In this document: piece after piece, positions 1 through 7,441 of the stretch
Layout of the letters: each line of letters opens with the position of its first letter
Position numbering within the stretch: position 1 is the stretch's first letter
NCBI RefSeq assembly: GCF_900104115.1
Contig: NZ_FNJM01000005.1
Coordinates: forward strand, 169,191 to 233,190
Reading direction: 5' to 3'
Origin: Clostridium gasigenes
GTDB taxonomy: Bacteria > Bacillota > Clostridia > Clostridiales > Clostridiaceae
DNA: 64,000 nt
Position numbers and translations under genes: made by a program
Notes under the pieces: generated by a model
What the model was told of the DNA's origin: nothing
What the model saw: the letters and a program-made list of their open reading frames with translations, nothing else
Databases searched by the model: none

Positions 1-252
1 AGTTTTTCAGCGTTAAGTAGGTATTTAAATACCGTTAACACTAATAGTGTTAGTAACAATGTTTATTTAGAAGAATGTACTAATTGTTCTATATTCGGAG
101 AAAAAAATTTAATTATAGGTCTTGGTGTTAAAGATTTAGTGATAGTAGATGCAGGGGACGTAATATTGATTATGGATAAAAATAGAGATCAAGAAATAAA
201 GCATCTATTAAGTAAGTTAAATGAAAAAGAAGAATATGATAAATATGTTTGA
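1..252 (+). CDS. C-terminal end of a mannose-1-phosphate guanylyltransferase-like protein (partial)
   Basis: The reading frame is open from the first base of the window to a TGA at 250-252, giving 83 residues; the start lies outside. The tail contains the pattern NLIIGLGVKDLVIVDAGDVI followed by LIMDKNRDQEIKHLLSKL. This is the left-handed beta-helix and closing helix typical of GDP-mannose pyrophosphorylases, whose C-terminus reads roughly 'iGlkdlvvVdt.DalLvadkdrdqevk'. Family knowledge: such enzymes make GDP-mannose for surface polysaccharide. With only the C-terminus visible, a related sugar-nucleotidyltransferase is possible. A strong terminator follows directly. Confidence 0.65.
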   Translation, partial: SFSALSRYLNTVNTNSVSNNVYLEECTNCSIFGEKNLIIGLGVKDLVIVDAGDVILIMDKNRDQEIKHLLSKLNEKEEYDKYV

Positions 253-264
253 ATAATAAAAAAG

Positions 265-304
265 AGATTTATCCTAATAAATTTAAGGATAAATCTTTTT
301 TTTA
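265..304 (+). terminator. Rho-independent terminator
   Basis: An 11-bp perfect stem, AGATTTATCCT (265-275) with AGGATAAATCT (286-296), has a 10-nt loop and runs into a T tract. It lies 13 bases after the stop of the partial gene. Confidence 0.9.
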
Positions 305-540
305 TTTTAATTTAAAAAAAATAGGCATTCAAAAAAAGATTAACTATTTTAATCTATATTTAATAGCACAAGAGGTAATATATATAGTAGTAGATAAAAA
401 GTACCGTTTGTGTAATTAATAACTCATTGTTTATATAAACATATAGGACTATGATAATAATATAAAAATAATATAAAAATAATATAATTTAAATGTTGAT
501 GATTTTGAAAAATATATTATAAAAGTAGGTGAAATAAAAG

Positions 541-1131
541 ATGTTAATGAATACTCATACAATGTTAGCTAAAGATTTTATATATAATATGGATAGTAAT
601 AAAAAAGAGTTGATTAATGAAAATCATTTCATTTGGGGAAATATAAAACCGGATTGTGTTTCTACCTATAAATTTAAGAAGCATTATCTTGATGAAAGCT
701 TAGATATGGTTGTGAATAAGATCCAATTTCTATCATCATTAAGTTTGGAGGATATATATAAGAACCATTATGAAAATAGATTTAGTCAAGAATTGGGTGT
801 TGTTTGCCATTTTTTATGTGACTTTTTCTGTGTTCCCCATAATAAGAGATGGGAATTTAAAAGTGCAAATGTAATGAAAGAACATGTTATGTATGAGAGA
901 GATTTATCTAGAGTAGCTAAAGAATTCAAAATAAGAAAAGATATAGAAAGAAGTATAAACTCCAAAGAAATTAGAAGTTATATTATGGACCTTCAACAAG
1001 AATATGAAAAAGTAATGGAATATAATAATGATTTAGATTTTGCATATTATGTATGTCAAAGCGTTATTAATATGATTTTAGATGAAGTACTTATAAATGA
1101 AAAGATAAAAGAATATAAGGTTAATCATTAA
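541..1131 (+). CDS. Small zinc-dependent phospholipase C-like protein
   Basis: 196 residues; ATG at 541 lies 8 bases after AGGTGA (527-532). The spacing of likely metal ligands resembles the bacterial zinc phospholipase C/S1-P1 fold: H6 near the N-terminus, H48, the H90-FLC-D94 ... H100 block, and H115-xxx-E119. Family knowledge: Clostridium perfringens alpha-toxin and Bacillus PC-PLC bind three zinc ions through such residues. Here there is no signal peptide and no C-terminal membrane-binding domain, so it is not a classical secreted toxin. A cytosolic role is inferred and the substrate is unknown. It stands alone between two terminators. The region upstream (305-540) is AT-rich with an 11-bp tandem repeat (ataatataaaa) around 458-490. 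Confidence 0.6.
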   Translation: MLMNTHTMLAKDFIYNMDSNKKELINENHFIWGNIKPDCVSTYKFKKHYLDESLDMVVNKIQFLSSLSLEDIYKNHYENRFSQELGVVCHFLCDFFCVPHNKRWEFKSANVMKEHVMYERDLSRVAKEFKIRKDIERSINSKEIRSYIMDLQQEYEKVMEYNNDLDFAYYVCQSVINMILDEVLINEKIKEYKVNH

Positions 1132-1211
1132 GTTAGGGAGCATAAAGATAATAACAAGTTGAATAAGCTATTTTAGACGGTTGAGTATTATTTGTTTTCA
1201 AATTGTAATTT

Positions 1212-1256
1212 AAAATAGAACTTACTATTTATAAATAGTAAGTTCTATTTTTGTTG
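1212..1256 (+). terminator. Terminator after the phospholipase-like gene
   Basis: A perfect self-complementary segment spans 1212-1251, with arms AAAATAGAACTTACTATTTA and its complement, followed by more T. It separates the upstream gene from the cadC promoter, and being A-flanked and T-flanked it could act in both directions. Confidence 0.8.
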
Positions 1257-1279
1257 CGTGAATATAACTAAAAGTATAG

Positions 1280-1346
1280 TTGACAATTTTACTAGGGAAA
1301 GCATATAATGAATTAAGAGAAACATATGAGCATATATTCATGTGTT
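1280..1346 (+). promoter_or_regulatory. cadC-cadA promoter and ArsR/CadC-type operator
   Basis: TTGACA (1280-1285), an 18-bp spacer and TATAAT (1304-1309) form a near-consensus promoter. A dyad from 1321 to 1346 (arms AACATATGA and TCATGTGTT) lies just downstream, where the transcript should start. This is where ArsR/SmtB repressors of the CadC type bind and block polymerase. The placement also shows that translation cannot begin at the TTG at 1280, which lies inside the -35 box. Confidence 0.75.
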
Positions 1347-1360
1347 GTAAGGAGCAATTT

Positions 1361-1723
1361 ATGGAGGATAATAATAAAATAGAAAAGTGTAGTTGTAACG
1401 TAATTCATAAAGATGTAGTAGAAAAAGTTAGATTATCTATTCCTAAGGAAGAAACACTATATGATTTAGCAGAGTTATTTAAGGTTTTTGGTGATTCAAC
1501 TAGAATAAAAATATTATGTGCTTTATTTGAAGCAGAAATGTGTGTATGTGATATAGCGAATCTTTTAAATATGACTCAATCAGCTATTTCCCATCAATTA
1601 AGAGTTTTAAAGTCTAATAGATTAGTTAAATACAGAAGAGATGGGAAAGTAATATACTATTCATTAGATGATGATCATATAAAGCATATTTTTGACGCAG
1701 GACTTAGTCATATAACAGAATAA
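1361..1723 (+). CDS. cadC: CadC/ArsR-family metal-sensing transcriptional repressor
   Basis: 120 residues from ATG 1361, chosen because AAGGAG (1349-1354) precedes it and because the promoter and operator lie upstream. The protein shows the winged-helix core FKVFGDSTRIKILCAL ... SAISHQLRVLKSNRLVKYRR. Both classical CadC metal sites are visible. The N-terminal CSC motif together with MCVCDIA in the sensing helix makes the thiolate (Cd/Pb) site. The C-terminal DDDHIKHIF...LSHITE provides Asp/His ligands of an alpha-5 zinc site. It should repress itself and the adjacent cadA, and release DNA when Cd, Pb or Zn is bound. The inference rests on family knowledge plus the adjoining efflux ATPase. Confidence 0.9.
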   Translation: MEDNNKIEKCSCNVIHKDVVEKVRLSIPKEETLYDLAELFKVFGDSTRIKILCALFEAEMCVCDIANLLNMTQSAISHQLRVLKSNRLVKYRRDGKVIYYSLDDDHIKHIFDAGLSHITE

Positions 1724-1760
1724 TATAATTCTTAAATTAAAGTTTAAAGGGGGAATAATA

Positions 1761-4043
1761 ATGGAAAAAAAGTTTTTGTTAAATGGATTAGATTGTGCTA
1801 ATTGCGCAAATAAAATAGAAGATAGGATTAATAAGCTAGAAAGCATTAAAGAAGCCACTGTAAATTTTTCAACTGCTACTTTAATTTTAGAAATAAAAGA
1901 TGGTTATGAAAAAGAAGATATAATTAATCAAGTAAAAAATATAATTAAAAAATTAGAACCAGGTGTTAAGGTTACGGAGAAAATTGGAAAGGTAGTAGCT
2001 AATCGAAATATTAAAAAATGTGAAAGTGCAAAATGTTCAATTAGTGATCATAAACATGAACACTCAAGTGATGATTCAGGATGTTTGGATAAAGGTCATA
2101 ATCATACAAAGAAAACTAATGTTAACAATGTAGAAGGTAATCATGAATTGCACCATGAAGATAAGCATAAAGAAGAACATGGTCACGACCATTCACATGA
2201 TGGACAAAGTTTTAAAATAAAAGATAATTTAACTTTAATAATTGGAGCTATAATATACATTATAGCAATTATAACTAATGGTAATGGACTGCTTTCAATA
2301 ATATTATTTGCAATAAGTTACGGGTTAATAGGTGGAAAAGTTGTTTTAACAGCTATTAGAAATATATTAAGAGGTGAAATTTTTGATGAAAACTTCTTAA
2401 TGACAGTTGCAACTTTAGGCGCATTTATAATAGGAGAATATCCAGAAGCCGTTGCAGTTATGTTATTTTATGAAGTTGGAGAACTGTTCCAAAGTTATGC
2501 AGTTAACCATTCAAGAAAATCAATAACATCATTGATGGATATAAGAGCAGATTATGCAAATATATTAAATGGGAATGATGAAAGAAGAGTGTCACCTGAA
2601 GAGGTGGGGGTTGAGGAAATAATTATTGTTAAACCAGGAGAAAGAGTTCCTTTAGATGGAATAGTTATAGAAGGAAAAAGTTTTGTTGATACTAGTGCTT
2701 TAACAGGGGAATCAGTTCCAAGAGAAATAACAGTAGATAATGAAATATTAGCAGGATGTATAAATACAAATGGAGTTTTAAAAGTTAAGGTAACTAAAGA
2801 ATTTGGTGAATCAACTGTAGCTAGAATATTAGAATTAGTTGAAAATGCATCAAATAAAAAAGCTCCAACAGAGAAATTTATAACAAAATTTGCAAAGATA
2901 TATACTCCAATAGTAGTATTTTCAGCATTGGCATTAGCTATATTACCACCGCTTTTAATACCAGGGCAAACATTTAATATTTGGATATATAGAGCTTTAT
3001 CATTTTTAGTTGTATCATGTCCTTGTGCGTTAGTTGTTTCAATTCCTTTAGGATTATTTGCAGGAATTGGTGGAGCTTCTAAAAAAGGAATATTAATTAA
3101 GGGTGGAAATTACCTTGAAGCTTTAAAAGATATTGATACTGTAGTTTTTGATAAGACAGGAACATTAACTAAAGGTGTATTTAAAGTAACAGAAATAAAT
3201 GCAGTAGATATAGAAAAAGATAAGTTATTGGAAATTGCAGCTTTAGGTGAGTCACTATCAAATCATCCAATTGCTCAATCAATAGTTAAAGCTTACGGGA
3301 AAGAAATTAATAAGGATCAAATTAAAAATTATGAAGAAGTATCTGGCCATGGAATTAGTGTTAAAATTAATGAAGAAGATATACTTCTTGGTAATTATAA
3401 ATTAATGAATATGTTCAATATAAAATACAATGAAGTAGAATCTATAGGAACAATAATTCATGTAGCAATAAATAAAGAATATAAAGGAAATATAATTATT
3501 TCAGATGAGATAAAAGAAGATGCAGCAAATGCTATAAAAGAGTTAAAGAAAATTGGGGTGCATACAACTGTTATGCTGACAGGAGATAGAAAATCAGTGG
3601 CAGAAAGAGTTGGAAAAATTATAGGAATAGATAAAGTATTCTCAGAATTATTACCAATAGATAAGGTTGAAAAAATAGAAACATTGCTTAAGGCTAAGAA
3701 TTCTAAGAGTAAAATAGCGTTTGTAGGAGATGGAATAAATGATGCGCCAGTACTTGCAAGAGCCGATATAGGAATTGCAATGGGGGGAATTGGATCAGAT
3801 GCAGCAATTGAAGCTGCTGATGTTGTATTGATGAAGGATAATCCAGAATCTTTAGTTGAAGCTATAAAAATAGCTAGAAAAACTAATAAGATTTTATGGC
3901 AAAATATAATATTTTCATTAGGAATTAAAGCATTCGTTCTTATACTTGTAGCTTTAGGAATGGCTAGTATGTGGGCAGCAGTTTTTGCAGATGTAGGTGT
4001 AACAATAATTGCAGTCCTAAATTCGACAAGATGCCTAAAATAG
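1761..4043 (+). CDS. cadA: Cd2+/Zn2+/Pb2+-exporting P1B-type ATPase
   Basis: 760 residues with a GGGGG-type ribosome site before the ATG. Order of parts: an N-terminal heavy-metal-associated domain with C12-AN-C15; a histidine-rich linker at about 90-150 (many His plus Asp/Glu), which probably buffers metal; transmembrane helices; the actuator TGES motif; C420-P-C422 in the transport helix, diagnostic of soft-metal pumps; and D464-KTGT, the phosphorylated aspartate. A TGD and GDGIND hinge region and a C-terminal hydrophobic pair follow. The protein sits in the cytoplasmic membrane and pumps Cd, Zn or Pb out at the cost of ATP. It is 38 bases behind cadC and shares its operator. The long open frame on the opposite strand at the 3' end is a shadow of this gene. 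Confidence 0.95.
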   Translation: MEKKFLLNGLDCANCANKIEDRINKLESIKEATVNFSTATLILEIKDGYEKEDIINQVKNIIKKLEPGVKVTEKIGKVVANRNIKKCESAKCSISDHKHEHSSDDSGCLDKGHNHTKKTNVNNVEGNHELHHEDKHKEEHGHDHSHDGQSFKIKDNLTLIIGAIIYIIAIITNGNGLLSIILFAISYGLIGGKVVLTAIRNILRGEIFDENFLMTVATLGAFIIGEYPEAVAVMLFYEVGELFQSYAVNHSRKSITSLMDIRADYANILNGNDERRVSPEEVGVEEIIIVKPGERVPLDGIVIEGKSFVDTSALTGESVPREITVDNEILAGCINTNGVLKVKVTKEFGESTVARILELVENASNKKAPTEKFITKFAKIYTPIVVFSALALAILPPLLIPGQTFNIWIYRALSFLVVSCPCALVVSIPLGLFAGIGGASKKGILIKGGNYLEALKDIDTVVFDKTGTLTKGVFKVTEINAVDIEKDKLLEIAALGESLSNHPIAQSIVKAYGKEINKDQIKNYEEVSGHGISVKINEEDILLGNYKLMNMFNIKYNEVESIGTIIHVAINKEYKGNIIISDEIKEDAANAIKELKKIGVHTTVMLTGDRKSVAERVGKIIGIDKVFSELLPIDKVEKIETLLKAKNSKSKIAFVGDGINDAPVLARADIGIAMGGIGSDAAIEAADVVLMKDNPESLVEAIKIARKTNKILWQNIIFSLGIKAFVLILVALGMASMWAAVFADVGVTIIAVLNSTRCLK

Positions 4044-4046
4044 CCA

Positions 4047-4075
4047 TTGACAAATTTCATCATTTTAAATATAAT
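4047..4075 (+). promoter_or_regulatory. Perfect consensus promoter for the ncRNA at 4081
   Basis: TTGACA (4047-4052), a 17-bp spacer and TATAAT (4070-4075) match the vegetative sigma consensus exactly. It begins four bases after the cadA stop codon and points away from it, so it starts a separate transcript near 4081. Confidence 0.85.
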
Positions 4076-4080
4076 TAGTG

Positions 4081-4208
4081 AGGTTAAAAATTTCAGGCGT
4101 AGGGATAGCATACAAGATCGTGAATCTTGTTACAGAGCTTGGCTCTGTATTAAATTGTGAGACTTATGTATAACGCATCTGCTACGTTATACATAAGTCT
4201 CTTTTTTT
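4081..4208 (+). ncRNA. Candidate free-standing structured RNA between cadA and rex
   Basis: About 128 nt run from the predicted start to a strong terminator, with no credible reading frame. Three hairpins are visible in series: ACAAGAT/ATCTTGT closing a 5-nt loop CGTGA (about 4112-4130), ACAGAG/CTCTGT closing CTTGG (about 4132-4148), and a 17-bp terminator stem (4159-4175 with 4185-4201) followed by T8. The 5' region holds the unpaired stretch GGCGTAGGGATAGC. CGTAG at 4098-4102 is complementary to CTACG at 4182-4186 inside the terminator arm, so an alternative fold is possible. I do not recognise it as a known riboswitch, 6S, SRP or tmRNA. It could instead be a leader ending in an attenuator, but rex is 270 bases away behind another terminator-like hairpin. 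Confidence 0.65.
4159..4208 (+). terminator. Terminator of the candidate RNA
   Basis: A 17-bp perfect stem (GAGACTTATGTATAACG with its complement) and a 9-nt loop are followed by eight T, from 4202 on. It is among the strongest terminators in the window. Confidence 0.92.
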
Positions 4209-4276
4209 TATAAAAATTATTATTTTCAGATGTTATTATAATAAAATTTAAAAGTATGAAAAAATATTTTTATATT

Positions 4277-4328
4277 AGGAATCTTCAAAAAAAGACTAGT
4301 ATGTATCTAGTTATTTTTTGAAGATGCC
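4277..4328 (+). terminator. Inverted repeat / probable bidirectional terminator upstream of rex
   Basis: Outer arms AGGAATCTTCAAAAAA and TTTTTTGAAGATGCCT pair with one mismatch. An inner stem ACTAG/CTAGT is flanked by an A tract on one side and TTATTTTTT on the other, as in a two-way terminator. No coding sequence lies between the ncRNA and rex. A half-conserved Rex-like site, TTGTTAAATGGATAACTG, is at 4350-4367. Confidence 0.5.
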
Positions 4329-4476
4329 TTAATAATAAAATTTACAACTTTGTTAAATGGATAACTGCTAAAAGTTAAAAATAGAAAAAGTTTAAATATA
4401 GATTAAATAAGTAGGATATGATATTATTATATATATTAAATTAAAATAACTAAAATGTTAAGGAGAAGTGTACAGT

Positions 4477-5106
4477 ATGGAAAAGAAAAAGAATATTTCT
4501 ATGGCTGTAATTAAGCGATTACCTAAATATCATAGATATTTACAAGAGCTAATGAAAAATGATGTTGATAGAATTTCTTCAAAAGAACTTGGGGAAAAAA
4601 TCGGATTTACAGCTTCGCAAATACGTCAAGATTTGAATTGCTTTGGTGATTTTGGTCAACAAGGCTATGGTTATAATGTTAAGGACTTATATAAGCAAAT
4701 AAGTTTAATACTTGGATTAAATAAAGATTATAAAACAGTAATAGTAGGTGCTGGAAATATTGGTCAAGCGATTGCAAATTACAGTAGGTTTGCAGAATTA
4801 GGTTTGTTTCTGCAAGGTATATTTGATGCTAACCCGAAACTTACAGGTTTAAGAATGATGGGTACAGAAATTCAAGATATAGATAATATGGAACCTTTTC
4901 TTCAGGTTAATGATATAGATATTGCTATGATATGTGTACCAAGAATTAATGCTCAAAAAGTATGCGATACCTTAGTTGCAGGTGGAGTAAAAGGTATATG
5001 GAATTTTGCACCAGTAGATTTAGTAGTTCCAGAGGATGTTACTGTAGAAAATGTACATCTGTCAGAGAGTTTACTAACGCTAATATATTTATTGCATAAG
5101 AGTTAA
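4477..5106 (+). CDS. rex: Redox-sensing transcriptional repressor Rex
   Basis: 209 residues from ATG 4477. The in-frame GTG at 4468 is only 2 bases from AGGAG (4461-4465), so the ATG is preferred. The N-terminus is a winged helix with the recognition part SKELGEKIGFTASQIRQDL and the characteristic FGDFGQQGYGY loop. The second half is a Rossmann domain with the NADH-binding signature VGAGNIGQAI. The C-terminal helix domain-swaps in the dimer. Family knowledge: Rex senses the NADH/NAD+ ratio and leaves DNA when NADH is high, derepressing fermentation genes. A matching operator lies in front of the crt operon directly downstream. A weak Rex-like site upstream of rex (4350) hints at autoregulation. 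Confidence 0.95.
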   Translation: MEKKKNISMAVIKRLPKYHRYLQELMKNDVDRISSKELGEKIGFTASQIRQDLNCFGDFGQQGYGYNVKDLYKQISLILGLNKDYKTVIVGAGNIGQAIANYSRFAELGLFLQGIFDANPKLTGLRMMGTEIQDIDNMEPFLQVNDIDIAMICVPRINAQKVCDTLVAGGVKGIWNFAPVDLVVPEDVTVENVHLSESLLTLIYLLHKS

Positions 5107-5181
5107 TAATAAAAACTAAATTGTTAAAATTATCGAAAAATTGAAATAAATATTGAAATAATTAAATAGTACGATTATAAT

Positions 5182-5216
5182 AATAGTTGAAGTTTAAAAA
5201 CTTCGATTATTTTTTA
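5182..5216 (+). terminator. Terminator after rex
   Basis: A stem of about 14 bp with some G-T pairs (5182-5195 with 5198-5211) is centred on GAAGTTT/AAACTTC and followed by a T run. It separates rex from the crt operon. Confidence 0.7.
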
Positions 5217-5223
5217 CCTATAC

Positions 5224-5241
5224 TTGTTAGAATATTAACAA
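5224..5241 (+). promoter_or_regulatory. Rex operator upstream of crt
   Basis: TTGTTAGAATATTAACAA is an 18-bp dyad matching the clostridial Rex consensus TTGTTAANNNNTTAACAA at all but one of its 14 defined positions. It lies 143 bases before the crt start, beyond the rex terminator. No clear -35/-10 pair was found overlapping it, so the promoter itself is not annotated. Confidence 0.8.
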
Positions 5242-5384
5242 AGATTAGTGAAAACGATTGGTTTTTTTATGGGCTTCAATAAAAAGCAAGTCAACTTATG
5301 AGAAATTTAAATGGGTAAATTTTAACTATGCTAAGTTTATAAATTTAATAAATTAAGCAGATATAAAAGGGGAGGACTTTAAGC

Positions 5385-6167
5385 ATGGAATTAAAAAATG
5401 TACTTCTTGAAAAAGAAGGTAATTTAGCTATTGTTACAATCAATAGACCAAAGGCTTTAAATGCTTTAAACTCAGAAACATTAGCAGATCTAGATATTGT
5501 TATAACAGATTTAGAAAATGATAATGATATTTACTGCGTAATCCTTACAGGATCAGGAGAAAAAGCTTTTGTTGCAGGAGCTGACATTGCTGAAATGAAA
5601 GACCTTAATGAGAAGCAAGGAAAAGAATTTGGTATTCTTGGAAACAAAGTGTTCAGAAGATTAGAAAACTTAGGAAAGCCAGTAATAGCTGCAATATCAG
5701 GTTTTGCACTTGGTGGTGGATGTGAACTTGCAATGTCATGTGACATAAGAATAGCATCGGAAAGAGCTAGATTTGGGCAACCTGAAGCAGGGCTTGGAAT
5801 AACTCCAGGTTTTGGTGGAACTCAAAGACTGCCAAGAATTGTTGGAATTGGAAAAGCTAAAGAATTAATTTATACAGGAGCAATAATTAAGGCTGATGAA
5901 GCGTTAAGAATAGGTCTTGTAAATAAAGTTGTTACTTTAGAAAGTCTAATGGAAGAAGCTAAAGCTATGGCAAACATGATAATTGCTAACGCTCCAATTG
6001 CAGTTAAATTATGTAAGGATGCAATTAATAGAGGAATGCAAGTAGGCATAGATAGTGCAATAGTAATTGAAGCTGAAGATTTTGGAAAATGTTTTGCGAC
6101 AGAAGATCAAGTAGAGGGAATGGGTGCTTTCATAGAAAGAAGAACCAAAAACTTCCAAAATAAATAG
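5385..6167 (+). CDS. crt: 3-hydroxybutyryl-CoA dehydratase (crotonase)
   Basis: 260 residues, the usual length; GGGGAGG precedes the ATG. It is a crotonase-fold enzyme that removes water from (S)-3-hydroxybutyryl-CoA to give crotonyl-CoA. The CoA oxyanion-hole segments are visible (AFVAGADIAEM and GFALGGGCELAM). The two catalytic glutamates of this family fall at E114 (GGCEL) and E134 (QPEAGLG). It is the first gene of the crt-bcd-etfB-etfA-hbd group, the order found in butyrate- and butanol-forming clostridia, and is expected to be controlled by Rex from the operator upstream. Confidence 0.96.
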   Translation: MELKNVLLEKEGNLAIVTINRPKALNALNSETLADLDIVITDLENDNDIYCVILTGSGEKAFVAGADIAEMKDLNEKQGKEFGILGNKVFRRLENLGKPVIAAISGFALGGGCELAMSCDIRIASERARFGQPEAGLGITPGFGGTQRLPRIVGIGKAKELIYTGAIIKADEALRIGLVNKVVTLESLMEEAKAMANMIIANAPIAVKLCKDAINRGMQVGIDSAIVIEAEDFGKCFATEDQVEGMGAFIERRTKNFQNK

Positions 6168-6222
6168 TCGCAATATTAAATAAATAAAAAATAATATAAA
6201 TATTCAAACAAATAAAAAGTGT

Positions 6223-6288
6223 AAGGAGGTTTTTAGAAAGTAATTAATTATTTTCTAAAAAAAGCCTAATTATAAGGAGGTAACTTGA
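6223..6288 (+). promoter_or_regulatory. Duplicated Shine-Dalgarno with intervening hairpin before bcd
   Basis: Between crt and bcd there is a strong ribosome-binding sequence AAGGAGGT at 6223-6230 with no start codon in reach. A hairpin follows (TTTTTAGAAA 6230-6239 with TTTCTAAAAA 6252-6261). The working AAGGAGG at 6274-6280 comes next, 8 bases before the bcd ATG. The first copy looks like a stabilising or ribosome-loading Shine-Dalgarno rather than one used for translation. Confidence 0.45.
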
Positions 6289-7428
6289 ATGAATTTTACA
6301 TTAACTAGAGAACAAGAATTAGTAAGACAAATGGTTAGAGAGTTCGCTATAAACGAAGTTAAACCAATTGCTGCTGAAATAGATCAAACTGAAAGATTTC
6401 CAATGGAAAACGTTGAAAAAATGGCTAAGCTAGGTATGCTTGGGATTCCATTTTCTAAAGAATATGGTGGAGCTGGCGGAGATACTCTTTCATATATCCT
6501 AACAGTAGAAGAATTATCAAAGGTTTGTGGTACAACTGGTGTTATAGTATCTGCTCATACTTCACTTTGTGCATCATTAATAAACCAATTTGGTAACGCA
6601 GATCAAAAAGTTAAATATTTAACTCCACTTGCAAAAGGTGAAAAGCTTGGAGCCTTTGGGTTAACTGAACCAGGAGCAGGTACAGATGCATCCGGACAAC
6701 AAACAACTGCTGTTTTAGATGGGGACAACTATATCTTAAATGGTTCAAAAATATTTATAACAAATGGTGGAGTTGCGGAGACTTTCATAATATTTGCAAT
6801 GACAGATAGAAGCAAGGGAACAAAAGGAATATCAACATTTATAGTTGAAAAAGACTTCCCAGGTTTCTCAATAGGAAAGCATGAAGATAAGCTAGGAATT
6901 AGAGCATCTTCAACTACAGAATTAGTTATGCAAAACTGTATAGTTCCAAAGGAAAACTTAATTGGACAAGAAGGTAGAGGATTTGGAGTAGCAATGAAAA
7001 CACTTGATGGTGGTAGAATTGGTATAGCAGCTCAAGCACTAGGAATTGCAGAAGGAGCTTTAGAAGAAGCTTGCACATATATGAAGGAAAGAAAACAATT
7101 CGGTAAACCATTATCAGCATTCCAAGGTTTACAATGGATGATAGCGGATATGGATGTTAGAGTTGAATCAGCTAGACTTTTAGTTTATAAAGCAGCCTTC
7201 TTAAAGGATGCAGGTCTTCCATATGCAGTTGATGCAGCAAGAGCAAAACTTGTAGCATCAGAAGTAGCTATGGAAGTTACAACTAAGGCAGTTCAAATCT
7301 TTGGTGGATATGGTTACACTAAAGAATACCCAGTAGAAAGAATGATGAGAGACGCTAAGATAACTGAAATTTATGAAGGTACTTCAGAAGTTCAAAAAAT
7401 GGTTATTGCAGGTAGCGCATTAAGATAA
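6289..7428 (+). CDS. bcd: Butyryl-CoA dehydrogenase
   Basis: 379 residues, full length for a short-chain acyl-CoA dehydrogenase. The FAD-binding signature FGLTEPGAGTDASG sits in the middle domain. The C-terminal IYEGTSEVQ carries the catalytic base, by family alignment the glutamate at about 363. It reduces crotonyl-CoA to butyryl-CoA in the cytosol. With the EtfAB pair encoded directly downstream it forms the complex that couples this exergonic step to ferredoxin reduction by NADH (flavin-based electron bifurcation, established for clostridial Bcd-Etf). The spacer to crt contains an unusual second Shine-Dalgarno and a hairpin. Confidence 0.96.
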   Translation: MNFTLTREQELVRQMVREFAINEVKPIAAEIDQTERFPMENVEKMAKLGMLGIPFSKEYGGAGGDTLSYILTVEELSKVCGTTGVIVSAHTSLCASLINQFGNADQKVKYLTPLAKGEKLGAFGLTEPGAGTDASGQQTTAVLDGDNYILNGSKIFITNGGVAETFIIFAMTDRSKGTKGISTFIVEKDFPGFSIGKHEDKLGIRASSTTELVMQNCIVPKENLIGQEGRGFGVAMKTLDGGRIGIAAQALGIAEGALEEACTYMKERKQFGKPLSAFQGLQWMIADMDVRVESARLLVYKAAFLKDAGLPYAVDAARAKLVASEVAMEVTTKAVQIFGGYGYTKEYPVERMMRDAKITEIYEGTSEVQKMVIAGSALR

Positions 7429-7441
7429 GGAGGAATTATAG

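Noticed and set aside
3458..4111. 217-residue open frame on the minus strand over cadA
   Set aside because: It lies entirely opposite a well-conserved P-type ATPase region and the next promoter, with no ribosome site and low-complexity Ser/Ile/Pro content typical of an antisense shadow.
5153..5181. TTGAAA-17-TATAAT promoter-like pair upstream of crt
   Set aside because: It would fire directly into the rex terminator one base later. More likely chance similarity in AT-rich DNA.
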